DNA of 64,000 nucleotides from Treponema sp. (GTDB lineage Bacteria; Spirochaetota; Spirochaetia; Treponematales; Treponemataceae): positions 1-64,000 of the forward strand of contig JAKSTM010000008.1 in the NCBI GenBank assembly GCA_024402565.1, read 5' to 3'. A model generated the notes under the pieces. That model did not search any database. It was not told the DNA's origin and worked only from the letters and a program-made list of their open reading frames with translations. This document shows, piece after piece, positions 31,179-39,199 of the stretch; position 1 is the first letter of the stretch; each line of letters opens with the position of its first letter. The position numbers were made by a program, and so were the translations under genes.

Positions 31179-32108
31179 TTATTTCATTAAAGAAATAGCG
31201 ATTGTAACAAGGAACGGCATTGTAAGGATTGAGAAAAGGGTACTCATGGCCACCATAGTAACGGAGGTTTGGGTATCCTTTTCGTATTTTGCGGCAAACA
31301 TAGTTGTGTTGGCAGCGGTCGGTGAGCTGGCCGCAATAACCATTGCAGGAAGTATGTTGTCCCTGATTCCAAGCAGCAGCATAGCTCCAAGAATTACCAG
31401 GGGACAGATAACCAGTCGCATGAAAATTCCAAGTAAAAGTTTTGCGTCTTTCAGAACGGCAAAGGATGTAATCTGGGCAAGGTAATATCCGATTATGAAC
31501 ATTGGAAGTGGTGTGTTCAGATTAGCAAGGTGCTGTACCGGAGAGGCAAGAATTACAGGCAGTTTTAATGGAGTCAGGAATATAATAAGTCCAACTGCAA
31601 TTCCTATAATGCCTGGGTTTATGAGAATCTTTTTTACGCTGATTTCTTTGAAAGATCCGCTCATGAGAACAAGACCGAAAGTCCATGTGAGAAGATTGAA
31701 AACTCCGATGTAGGCTGCTCCAAGAAATACGCCTTCAGTTCCAAGTATTGCATTCTGCAGCGGAAGAGCCATGTAGCCGCAGTTTGAGAAAATAATGCCG
31801 TAGCGGAGAACTGTACGTTTTGCCTGGAGTTTATCGTGGATAATAATGTAAGAAAGTGCGATAAAAAGTCCATGGGCCAGTGCGGCACATCCTGCACTGA
31901 TCAGAAGTTTCTTTACAAGAAGGGGATCGTATTCCCGATTGAAAGAAGTGATTACTACAGTTGGTGTTATAAAATAGAGGATGAAGTGAGTCATGTGTTT
32001 GACAGTGTGTTCATCAAAAATTTTCTTTTTTGAACAGAGAAAGCCAATTCCGATAAGAATGAAAAGAACTGCAACCTGAGTTGCAACTGTAGTAAGACTT
32101 GAAAACAT
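31179..32108 (-). CDS. Auxin efflux carrier (AEC) family transporter
   Basis: The 309-residue protein has about ten hydrophobic segments in two halves, with the family-typical stretches NCGYMALPLQNAILG near residue 109 and SSPTAANTTMFAAKY near 266, where the Asn and Pro residues break helices at the transport site. Bacterial AEC members (MdcF/YfdV-like) export or import organic acids such as malonate or malate, but the substrate here is unknown. GGAG lies nine bases before the ATG. The gene is downstream of tRNA-Thr on the same strand. Confidence 0.85.
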   Translation of the reverse strand: MFSSLTTVATQVAVLFILIGIGFLCSKKKIFDEHTVKHMTHFILYFITPTVVITSFNREYDPLLVKKLLISAGCAALAHGLFIALSYIIIHDKLQAKRTVLRYGIIFSNCGYMALPLQNAILGTEGVFLGAAYIGVFNLLTWTFGLVLMSGSFKEISVKKILINPGIIGIAVGLIIFLTPLKLPVILASPVQHLANLNTPLPMFIIGYYLAQITSFAVLKDAKLLLGIFMRLVICPLVILGAMLLLGIRDNILPAMVIAASSPTAANTTMFAAKYEKDTQTSVTMVAMSTLFSILTMPFLVTIAISLMK

Positions 32109-32169
32109 GGTGTATGTCTCCGTTAAATAATAAAAGCCGTTATTCGGTTCATTTTAAATTTAACTTGTA

Positions 32170-32242
32170 AGCCGTTTTCCGGACTTGAACCGAATACCTG
32201 CTCGTTACGAGGGAGCTGCTCTACCAGGTGAGCTAAAACGGC
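32170..32242 (-). tRNA. tRNA-Thr (anticodon CGT)
   Basis: On the minus strand the gene folds as a full cloverleaf. The acceptor stem GCCGTTT pairs with AAACGGC, the D arm GCTC pairs with GAGC with GG in the loop, the anticodon loop is CTCGTAA with anticodon CGT, and the T arm holds GGTTCAAGTCC. The discriminator is T and CCA is not encoded. The last anticodon-stem pair (31-39) is C-C rather than a Watson-Crick pair, which is unusual. Confidence 0.93.
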
Positions 32243-32311
32243 AAAACTGAATTTAGTATATAGTAAAAACATTGATTTCGCAAATGGGTGATTTTTATAT
32301 ATAATAAAAAT

Positions 32312-33394
32312 ATGTCACACGAACTTTTTGTAGGCGACAATCTTGAAGTAATGCAGCAGCACCTTGAAGAGTGGCGCGGAAAAATCAGCATAATTTATAT
32401 AGATCCTCCATACAATACTGGAAATACTTTTACATATCATGATGATTTCTCCGAAAAAGGTGACCGTCATTCTGTCTGGCTTTCATTTATGAAAGATCGT
32501 CTTGTTCTTGCTCGCGAACTTTTAAGTGAAGACGGCTGTATATTTATTGCCATTGGTGATGATGAACTTTACCGCCTGAAAATTCTTTGCGATGAAATTT
32601 TTGGAGAAGAAAATTTTATAAACAATTTTATGTGGCTGCACGGAAAAGGTAAAAAAGATACCTGGAGTCGTACACTTACTGAAAACAATCTTTGTTTTGC
32701 AAAAGAAAAAAATAAATTAAAATCATTTACCGAAATCCTGGAAACTTCATGGGCAACAAAAAATATTGATGATGATCCACGGGGACCGTGGTTTTCAGGC
32801 AGCATTTCTTTTTCGGAAAAACGTTCAAATCCAAATCATAAAAACTTTTTTAAAATCATTTCTCCAAGTGGTGTAGTTTGGGAGCGGCAGTGGCAATGTT
32901 CAAAAGAAGAAATGGAAGAATTGCTTTTGGATAATCGCATTTATTTTGGACCTGGTCCGGAATATAAGAATGTACCGCGTGAGAAAATTTTTAATGGAAA
33001 AGCCGAAGAAATAATCCCGAAAAACATTATAGAAAATGTGGGTTCCACTCGAGATGCTCAGAATCATCTGGATGAGATTCTGGGAGTAAAAGGCGCCTTT
33101 GACAATCCAAAGCCTGTAGGATTAATCGAACACTTAATCAAAATAACCTGTATGAAAAATGATATTACCGTCATGGATTTTTTTGCTGGCAGTGGAACCA
33201 CGGCCGAAGCGGTGGAAAATCTGAATAAAGTGGACGGTGGAAAACGCCATTGCATTCTTATCCAAAAAGATGAAAAGACATATGAAATTGTGAACGGAAA
33301 AAAAATACCCCGCAAAGGTTCCGAAGAAGCTTTTAATGCGGGGTTCAAAAGTATTTCTGAAATAACACAGAAACGTCTTTCTGCTTTAGTGTGA
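32312..33394 (+). CDS. Orphan DNA adenine methyltransferase, beta class
   Basis: Motif IV, DPPYNTGNTF, comes early (about residues 32-41) and the AdoMet-binding motif I, FAGSGTTAEAVE, comes late (about 292-303). This is the beta-class order used by many N6-adenine (and N4-cytosine) methyltransferases, including type III Mod subunits. The region between holds the probable target-recognition part. I prefer ATG 32312 to GTG 32288, because TATAAT at 32300-32305 ends exactly 6 nt before it. No restriction endonuclease or specificity subunit lies nearby, so it is likely a solitary methyltransferase. It is divergent from tRNA-Thr and overlaps the acyl-CoA synthetase gene tail-to-tail by 9 bp. Confidence 0.88.
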   Translation: MSHELFVGDNLEVMQQHLEEWRGKISIIYIDPPYNTGNTFTYHDDFSEKGDRHSVWLSFMKDRLVLARELLSEDGCIFIAIGDDELYRLKILCDEIFGEENFINNFMWLHGKGKKDTWSRTLTENNLCFAKEKNKLKSFTEILETSWATKNIDDDPRGPWFSGSISFSEKRSNPNHKNFFKIISPSGVVWERQWQCSKEEMEELLLDNRIYFGPGPEYKNVPREKIFNGKAEEIIPKNIIENVGSTRDAQNHLDEILGVKGAFDNPKPVGLIEHLIKITCMKNDITVMDFFAGSGTTAEAVENLNKVDGGKRHCILIQKDEKTYEIVNGKKIPRKGSEEAFNAGFKSISEITQKRLSALV

Positions 33395-35395
33395 AGAAAG
33401 AAATTCCTGTAAAACTTCCTGGAATCTTTCGGGAAGCATTTCCTGGAGTTTTTCTGGCATAACTTTTTTCTGCCTTTTTGTTTCTTTGTTGAACATTGCT
33501 GTAATCTGATGTTTATAGTTGTTTAAAACTTTGTAACGGATTAATCCGCCTTTTGCAGAAAATTCTTCTTCCGGATGGAGGAATTTTTCCATCATAAAGA
33601 AAGTGCTTACGCGTTCACAGTTTTTGAATCCGTTTTTTGAAGAAATCAGACGTTCAATTTCACGGGTAATAAGTTCCTGAGCAAAGCCTGAGTCCATAAG
33701 TTTTTGTGGCGAAGAAAATTTCTTTCCTTCACCTTCGGCAGCTTTTTCCAGTTCTTCAAGATTTGGAATAATAATGGCACCGAGTGTATTTTCATCCTGT
33801 CCGCAGACAACTGCCTGCGCGATGTATGGAGATTCTACAAGTTTTCCTTCAATAGGGAATGGTTCTACGTTTTCGCCTGAGCGGAGAACGATTGTGTCTT
33901 TTGAACGTCCTTTAATTGCAAGCTCACCGTTGAATGTTGAAACTGCAATGTCTCCTGTATTAAGCCAGCCGTCTTCAGAAAGAATTTCTTTTGTAAGGTC
34001 AGGACGATTGTAATATCCCTTCATTACGTTTTCACCCTTTACATAAAGAACACCTTTTTCGCCAGGTTTTGCAGGAGTACCATCCATTTTGATAATTTTT
34101 GTATCGTTGTAGTACAAAGGTTTTCCAATGGTTCCAAGAACAGGAGCGAATCGATTTCGAATTGAAACGATTGGTGCTGTTTCAGTCATACCGTAACCTT
34201 CGACAACTTGAATGCCCACAGCATTGAAAAATTTGTCCAGTTTTGGAGGACATCCGCCACCGCCTGAAATTCCGCATACAAATCTTCCACCAAGCATATC
34301 CTTGATTTTTGAGAAGAAAAGTTGTTCTCCAAGGGCTCGTAATGGGAAGAGACATCCGTATGGAATGTAAAGCAGTTTGCTCATTCCATGTTCAAAGCTG
34401 TGACGTTCTTTATAGTATCTGTTCAATCCGTGAATTCTGTTTTTCATTGCGAGGGAACTTGAAGAAGCGCCTGCAAGAATCTGGAAAAGAACCCATGAGA
34501 TTTTAGACTGAGATTTGATTTTCTTCGAGATTGCCTGGTAAAGTGAATCCCAAACGCGTGGAACACAAGGCATGAATTGTGGACGAACTTTCATAAAGTC
34601 AGACATAAGAACTGAAGAAATCGGTTTTGAGTAACACATAGTTCCTGCGAAAAATATGATGTAATATTCAAGTTCGCGTTCGTAAACGTGCCAGATCGGG
34701 AGAATACAAATAGAACGTTCTGCTTTATGGAATCCTAAAGTAGAAGCAATTCCTTCCAGCTGGCACAGGAAGTTTTTGTGCGTAAGCATAACTCCTTTAG
34801 GAGTTCCTGTCGTTCCTGAAGTAAAGATGATTGTAGCTACATCTTCTGTTTTTCCTTTCCAGACTTCTTTTTCAATCTGTTCAGGATGGTTTTTACGCCA
34901 TTCAACGCCTGCTTTGAGAATATCCTGATAATGGAAGAGTTTTCTTCCTTTAAGGTCGAATCTATCCAGGGCTTTATTCTGGGAATCTACGAGAATGATG
35001 TTTTCCAAAGTAGGAATATCATCTATACATTCGCAAAGTTTTCCCAGAACGTATGGATTTTCAATAGAAACTGTCCGGCATTCTGTAAAACTTAAAATGT
35101 AACGAAGTTCATTTACAGTAACATCGCTTCCTCGTGGAATGTCGGCACATCCAATCACCATGGATCCAAGGGAAATAACCTGCCATTCCTGGCGGTTATC
35201 TGCGATATGTCCAATATGTTCTCCACGTTTTGTCCCTAAAGTCAAAAGACCTGCGGCAAAGTCAAACATCTGACTGGTCAGTTCTTTATAAGTTGTAGGC
35301 TGAAAAGTACCTGTTGAATCTTTTGTGAGCTGCGCATTTATTTCAGGGAAGTTCAATCCCTGATGGTATAGAAGTTCCGGAAGAGTATTAATCAT
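33386..35395 (-). CDS. Long-chain acyl-CoA synthetase (AMP-forming)
   Basis: This 669-residue adenylate-forming enzyme activates fatty acids with ATP and CoA. The P-loop IIFTSGTTGTPKGVMLTH lies near residue 190. GYGMTETAPIVS and LNTGDIAV, followed by KGRSKDTIVLRSGENVEP, are the adenylation and hinge motifs. The chain has a C-terminal extension rich in Lys/Gln that looks cytoplasmic. A strong promoter with an embedded palindrome lies just upstream (35404-35432), and the ATG is 8 nt from the -10 box. Treponemes often scavenge host fatty acids, which fits this gene, but the chain-length preference cannot be seen. Confidence 0.92.
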   Translation of the reverse strand: MINTLPELLYHQGLNFPEINAQLTKDSTGTFQPTTYKELTSQMFDFAAGLLTLGTKRGEHIGHIADNRQEWQVISLGSMVIGCADIPRGSDVTVNELRYILSFTECRTVSIENPYVLGKLCECIDDIPTLENIILVDSQNKALDRFDLKGRKLFHYQDILKAGVEWRKNHPEQIEKEVWKGKTEDVATIIFTSGTTGTPKGVMLTHKNFLCQLEGIASTLGFHKAERSICILPIWHVYERELEYYIIFFAGTMCYSKPISSVLMSDFMKVRPQFMPCVPRVWDSLYQAISKKIKSQSKISWVLFQILAGASSSSLAMKNRIHGLNRYYKERHSFEHGMSKLLYIPYGCLFPLRALGEQLFFSKIKDMLGGRFVCGISGGGGCPPKLDKFFNAVGIQVVEGYGMTETAPIVSIRNRFAPVLGTIGKPLYYNDTKIIKMDGTPAKPGEKGVLYVKGENVMKGYYNRPDLTKEILSEDGWLNTGDIAVSTFNGELAIKGRSKDTIVLRSGENVEPFPIEGKLVESPYIAQAVVCGQDENTLGAIIIPNLEELEKAAEGEGKKFSSPQKLMDSGFAQELITREIERLISSKNGFKNCERVSTFFMMEKFLHPEEEFSAKGGLIRYKVLNNYKHQITAMFNKETKRQKKVMPEKLQEMLPERFQEVLQEFLSSH

Positions 35396-35403
35396 AATCT
35401 AGT

Positions 35404-35432
35404 ATTTTATTTATTTTGACAAAAAATGTCAA
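35404..35432 (-). promoter_or_regulatory. Promoter and candidate operator of the acyl-CoA synthetase gene
   Basis: On the minus strand TTGACA, a 17-bp spacer and TAAAAT form a near-consensus promoter, with the ATG 8 nt beyond. The -35 box is half of a perfect 17-bp palindrome TTGACA-AAAAA-TGTCAA (35416-35432), so a bound repressor would cover it. TetR- or GntR-type fatty-acid regulators are plausible, but none is encoded nearby. Confidence 0.65.
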
Positions 35433-35452
35433 AGTGTCAGAATAATGTGCTT

Positions 35453-35481
35453 TTGAAATTATTAGAGAAATTTGCTAAAAT
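35453..35481 (+). promoter_or_regulatory. Promoter of purD
   Basis: TTGAAA (35453-35458), a 17-bp spacer and TAAAAT (35476-35481) are followed by 6 nt and the purD ATG. This is almost the same arrangement as at the histidine fusion gene. No Shine-Dalgarno sequence is present. Confidence 0.72.
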
Positions 35482-35487
35482 GTCGGC

Positions 35488-36834
35488 ATGAATATTATTG
35501 TTGTAGGCAATGGTGGTCGTGAGCACGCTATTTGCTGGAAATTAGCTCAGAGTTCTTTAGTTGATAAGATTGTTGCAGTTCCTGGAAACGGTGGTACTGC
35601 ATTTGAAGAAAAATGCGTTAATATTGATCCTAAAAAATGTGACTATATCGCTGAAAACGGTGAACATCCTTTTGTTCAGATTGCAAAGCATGAAAATTGC
35701 CGTATGGCAGTTATCGGGCCGGAAGATCCTTTGGCAGACGGACTTGCAGATGTTTTCTGGAACGCAGGAATTCCTTGTGTAGGACCAAGAAAAGCAGGTG
35801 CACAACTTGAAGCTTCAAAAGATCTTTCTAAAAAATTCATGGCTGAATATAACGTTGCCTGTGCAGCAAGTGAAACATTTGTAAATCAGGAAGCAGCCGT
35901 AGAATATGTAAAAAAACACGGTGCTCCGATAGTAATTAAAGCTGACGGTCTGGCTGCCGGAAAAGGTGTAACAGTTGCTGCTACAGTTGATGAAGCAATT
36001 GCGGCTATCGATGACATTATGAATTCTGGCCGTGTTGGAACAGCCGGCAAAAAAATCGTTGTAGAAGATTATCTTGAAGGTGTAGAAATTTCAGTTCTGG
36101 CTGCAGTTTCTTGTACACCTGAATACGCAGTGCAGGGAAGTGCATGCATTGTTCCATTCCTTCCTTCACGTGACCATAAACGTCTTATGGACGGAGCAAA
36201 AGGTCCAAATACCGGTGGAATGGGAACTGTTTGTCCTTTGGATGATGTAACTCCTGAAATGATGGAAACTTTTGATAAAACAATTCTTCAGCCAACATTA
36301 AACGGACTTATTAAAGAAAAATTTGATTACCGTGGATTCATTTTCTTCGGCGTTATGCTTACAAAAAATGGTCCAAAACTTCTGGAATATAATGTTCGTC
36401 TTGGTGACCCGGAAACACAGAGTGTTCTTCCACTTATGGATTTTGACTTTGCTGCAATGTGTATGGCAATCACAAACGGAACACTTAAAGATTTTGAAAT
36501 GAAATGGAAGAAAGGATATCAGGTTTCTCCTGTTATGGTTTCTGGCGGATATCCTGGAGATTACGAAAAAGGACTTCCAATTACAGTAAATGGAAATCTT
36601 CTTAAACTTAGCGGTTCAAAGGTTTTCTATGCAGGGGCTGTTTGCGGTCGCCGCGAAAATGATGCTGAACTTTTGACTTCTGGTGGACGTGTTCTGGCAT
36701 GTTCTGCTTATGGAACTACTTTCAAAGAAGCTTGGGAAAAGGCCTACATGGGAATCAGTGCCATCAAATTTGATAAAGCTTTCTATCGTAAAGATATTGG
36801 TTTGCCAGGGGCTGCCGAAAGCGGAAAACTTTAA
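35488..36834 (+). CDS. purD: Phosphoribosylamine-glycine ligase
   Basis: PurD joins glycine to phosphoribosylamine using ATP, the second step of purine synthesis. The ATP-grasp protein is 448 residues long and has GNGGREHAICWKL at the N-terminus, VIGPEDPLADGLAD, VIKADGLAAGKGV, GGMGTVCP and YNVRLGDPETQ, all conserved in the family. It appears to be a single-gene transcript starting at its own ATG. Its 3' side carries the GC-rich family 2 repeat. No other purine genes are in the window. Confidence 0.97.
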   Translation: MNIIVVGNGGREHAICWKLAQSSLVDKIVAVPGNGGTAFEEKCVNIDPKKCDYIAENGEHPFVQIAKHENCRMAVIGPEDPLADGLADVFWNAGIPCVGPRKAGAQLEASKDLSKKFMAEYNVACAASETFVNQEAAVEYVKKHGAPIVIKADGLAAGKGVTVAATVDEAIAAIDDIMNSGRVGTAGKKIVVEDYLEGVEISVLAAVSCTPEYAVQGSACIVPFLPSRDHKRLMDGAKGPNTGGMGTVCPLDDVTPEMMETFDKTILQPTLNGLIKEKFDYRGFIFFGVMLTKNGPKLLEYNVRLGDPETQSVLPLMDFDFAAMCMAITNGTLKDFEMKWKKGYQVSPVMVSGGYPGDYEKGLPITVNGNLLKLSGSKVFYAGAVCGRRENDAELLTSGGRVLACSAYGTTFKEAWEKAYMGISAIKFDKAFYRKDIGLPGAAESGKL

Positions 36835-36860
36835 GCTAAGTAAATAGTAATAAATTATAG

Positions 36861-36975
36861 GGAGGGGGAAAGCCTTCCCCCTGGTCTGAACCCGCTTTGC
36901 GGTTTCAGACACACCCCCTTCGCCTAGGGGGTACTGCCCCCTAAAACCCCCGGTGTTTCCGAGGGTTATTTTTTT
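36861..36975 (+). repeat. GC-rich multi-hairpin repeat, family 2, intergenic copy
   Basis: Several hairpins follow each other: GGGGGAA (36864-36870) with TTCCCCC (36875-36881), GTCTGAACCCGC (36884-36895) with GCGGTTTCAGAC (36899-36910, one mismatch), and ACCCCC (36913-36918) with GGGGGT (36927-36932). A final CCGG-type stem (about 36945-36965) is followed by a T-run and may terminate purD transcription. The same block order is found in reverse inside the RluA-type gene at 27561-27665. GC content is far above the flanks. Confidence 0.75.
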
Positions 36976-36989
36976 TTGCGAGGTTCAAC

Positions 36990-38210
36990 ATGACAAATAA
37001 CATCAAAAAATACATGGAATCAAAAAAAACTGAAATGATTGAGCTTCAGAAGAAACTTACCTGCGTAAAAGCTCTTTCTCCTGAAAATGGGGGAGACGGT
37101 GAATCTGAAAAAGCTGCAGTTCTTCAGGAATGGCTTAAAAAAAATGGTTTTGAAAATCTGGAAATTTTTAATGCACCCGACAATCGTGTAACTTCTAAAG
37201 TTCGCCCAAGTATTGTGGCCACTATCCCAGGAAGTGATTCTTCAGCTCCTGTAATCTGGGTAATGGCACATCTCGATGTGGTTCCAACTGGAGAACTTTC
37301 TTTATGGGAAACTGATCCCTGGCAGTGTGTAGAAAAAGACGGAAAATTATTTGGTCGTGGTGTGGAAGATGATCAGCAGGGACTTGTTTCCATGACTTTT
37401 GCCGCCATGTATCTTCTGGAAAATAAAATCACTCCTAAACATACAATTAAACTTTTGTTTGCGGCCGATGAAGAATGTGGAAGTGCTTATGGAGTTCAGT
37501 GGCTTGTAGAAAATACAAAGCTATTTAATAAAACTGATCTGGTTTTGATTCCTGACGGAGGCGATCCTGAAGGCGTAACAATTGAAATTGCAGAAAAAAA
37601 TCTTATGTGGCTTCGTCTTCATGTTACAGGAAAACAAACTCACGGGTCTCGTCCTGATACAGGAATAAATGCATGTCTTGCCGCAAATGATCTTTCATTA
37701 AGACTTCATGGACTGGAAAAAATCTTTAATAAAAAGGATCCTCTTTTTGAGCCTGACTATTCAACTTTCCAGCCAACAATGAAACAAAAGAATGTGGACG
37801 GAATCAATATTATTCCTGGAGATGATGTTTTTTATATGGATTGTCGAATCCTTCCATGTTATTCGATTTCCGAAGTTCTTAAAGAAGTGGAAAAAACAAT
37901 TTCCGGAATTGAAAAGGATTATGGCGTAAAAGTTGAATATTCTTTAGCTCAAAAGTCTGAAAGTCCTGCCACTAGCAAAGATTCTGAAGTGGTAACACTT
38001 CTTTCTCAGGCAATTGAAAAAGCTCACGGTCAAAAAACAAAATGCATAGGAATTGGCGGCGGAACAGTTGGTGCTGAACTTCGCCGTGAAGGAATTGACT
38101 GTGCAGTTTGGAGCACCTTGAACGATATGGCTCACCAGCCAAACGAATACTGTGTTATCGAAAACATGATAAAAGACGCAGTAACACTGGCAGTATTGTT
38201 TGCTGAATAG
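36990..38210 (+). CDS. M20-family metallopeptidase (dipeptidase-like)
   Basis: The 406-residue enzyme has the M20 metal-site motifs in order: MAHLDVVP with His and Asp, GRGVEDDQQG with the bridging Asp, ADEECGS with catalytic and metal Glu, and HGSRPDTGINA in the dimerisation/lid region. The late metal-binding His is probably the one in MAHQPNEY near the end. Members hydrolyse dipeptides or N-acyl amino acids (PepV, ArgE, DapE). The early residues and length fit a dipeptidase or Xaa-His type better than DapE, but the substrate is uncertain. It is probably cytoplasmic since there is no signal peptide. Confidence 0.85.
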   Translation: MTNNIKKYMESKKTEMIELQKKLTCVKALSPENGGDGESEKAAVLQEWLKKNGFENLEIFNAPDNRVTSKVRPSIVATIPGSDSSAPVIWVMAHLDVVPTGELSLWETDPWQCVEKDGKLFGRGVEDDQQGLVSMTFAAMYLLENKITPKHTIKLLFAADEECGSAYGVQWLVENTKLFNKTDLVLIPDGGDPEGVTIEIAEKNLMWLRLHVTGKQTHGSRPDTGINACLAANDLSLRLHGLEKIFNKKDPLFEPDYSTFQPTMKQKNVDGINIIPGDDVFYMDCRILPCYSISEVLKEVEKTISGIEKDYGVKVEYSLAQKSESPATSKDSEVVTLLSQAIEKAHGQKTKCIGIGGGTVGAELRREGIDCAVWSTLNDMAHQPNEYCVIENMIKDAVTLAVLFAE

Positions 38211-38281
38211 GATTCATCATATTTTGCTTCCTTGCGTTAGTTTTTCCTGATTTCATGTTAAAGTAAACATTGGTAATTAAT

Positions 38282-38385
38282 GTGGAAATGGGACGCAGCG
38301 AACTGTGACATAAGGGCGCTCCGCAACGAAGTGAGGACCCGCGCCCTTAGTGGCACATGTTCGCGTTGCTGGGCCCCATTTCCAC
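38282..38385. repeat. Large GC-rich hairpin repeat, family 1 copy B
   Basis: TAAGGGCGC (38311-38319) pairs with GCGCCCTTA (38341-38349), TGTG (38304-38307) with CACA (38354-38357), CGAA (38299-38302) with TTCG (38360-38363), and TGGAAATGGG (38283-38292) with CCCATTTCCA (38375-38384). The loop begins TCCGCA and ends GAGGACCC as in copy A at 3701-3806, and the GCAGCGA and TCGCGTTGC strands are also shared. The distal and basal stems have different sequences from copy A but still pair. It lies between the convergent M20 peptidase and HTH-cupin genes. Confidence 0.85.
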
Positions 38386-38418
38386 TGGTAAATCATACAA
38401 TGTTTAATTTAAACCTAC

Positions 38419-38578
38419 GTTTGCAACGCAAACTCGCAGAGCAACTTCAACAGGAAGTTGCAGTAAATACAAAACTATTCAGTCTGAAAAAAAATCCCGA
38501 CCAAGGAGGGTCGGGAAGACTTGGGCGATGTTTGCGTCGCAAACTCGCAGAGCAACTTCAACAGGAGGTTGAAGTTGC
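38419..38578. repeat. Direct repeat of a double-hairpin unit flanking a terminator
   Basis: A 29-bp block is identical at 38427-38455 and 38538-38566. In each copy it forms the right side of one hairpin (GTTTGC with GCAAAC at 38419-38433; GTTTGCG with CGCAAAC at 38530-38544) and the left side of another. The second hairpin is GCAACTTC/GAAGTTGC (38441-38461) in copy 1 and the longer GCAACTTCAAC/GTTGAAGTTGC (38552-38578) in copy 2. Copy 2 ends four bases before the stop codon of the HTH-cupin gene. No protein gene is credible between 38211 and 38581. Confidence 0.8.
38487..38516 (-). terminator. Intrinsic terminator of the HTH-cupin operon
   Basis: On the minus strand TCCCGACC and GGTCGGGA (38495-38516) form an 8-bp GC-rich stem followed by T8. 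It lies about 65 bp beyond the stop of the HTH-cupin gene. Confidence 0.88.
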
Positions 38579-38581
38579 GAC

Positions 38582-39199
38582 CTATTCTCGAACAAATCTC
38601 TGTGCCGGTGTAACAATCCAGATAGCTTCCAGTTCAGTATCGCCTACGTTTTGTAAAGTGTGAGGTCCACTGGCTGGGAAGGAAACGCTGTCGCCTTCTT
38701 CCATCGGGTATGTTGCATTTTCGTAATGCAGTTCTCCACGTCCTTTTGTGATGATTCCCATTTCGCGGCCGATATGTCCGGAAGAACCTCGGTGAGTATT
38801 TGAATGTGCTGGAATACGAATGACATAAGCTTCAAAGTTATTTGATTTGTCATTTGGATCCGGTTTCAAAAGTTCTTCGTATTCTACATCGCCTTCTCCC
38901 ATTTTTGCGCGTTCACCTTTACGGATAATCTGTACAGGATGCTGTCTACGGTATTCTTCAAATAAAAATTCCAGATTAATATCAAGAACATCTGCCAGTG
39001 AAAGAAGTGTGTCGATTGCAGGTGAAACATGGTTTCTTTCTATCTGTGAAACTAGACTTTCTGAAACCCCTGCCATTTGAGCAACGTATTTTAAAGTGTA
39101 GCCTTTATGTTCGCGCATCTGGCGAAGTTTTTCTCCAAAGTGATATGGCACTTTCTTTTTTGGTTCAATTGTTTCGTCGTTATTTTGCGAAGGTGTCAT
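38582..39199 (-). CDS. XRE-family regulator with C-terminal cupin domain
   Basis: The 205-residue protein has an N-terminal helix-turn-helix of the Xre/HipB type (about residues 24-80: LRQMREHKGYTLKYVAQMAG, then VSESLVSQIERN) and a C-terminal cupin (about 125-200), with HIGREMGIITKGRGELHYENA, MEEGDSVSFPASGPH and the typical small beta-barrel pattern. Such HTH-cupin proteins (PuuR/SutR-like) sense a small molecule and regulate amine, amino-acid or sulfur metabolism. The ligand is unknown. It overlaps the upstream conserved gene by 20 bp, so the two are coupled. Confidence 0.9.
   Translation of the reverse strand: MTPSQNNDETIEPKKKVPYHFGEKLRQMREHKGYTLKYVAQMAGVSESLVSQIERNHVSPAIDTLLSLADVLDINLEFLFEEYRRQHPVQIIRKGERAKMGEGDVEYEELLKPDPNDKSNNFEAYVIRIPAHSNTHRGSSGHIGREMGIITKGRGELHYENATYPMEEGDSVSFPASGPHTLQNVGDTELEAIWIVTPAQRFVRE

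Noticed and set aside
32170-32242. tRNA-Thr as the attachment site of an integrative element
   Set aside because: There is no integrase, no duplicated tRNA 3' end, and both neighbours look like stable chromosomal genes.
38280-38663. 127-residue open frame on the plus strand
   Set aside because: It runs through the large hairpin, the direct repeats, a terminator and the end of the HTH-cupin gene, and has no ribosome site or recognisable domain.
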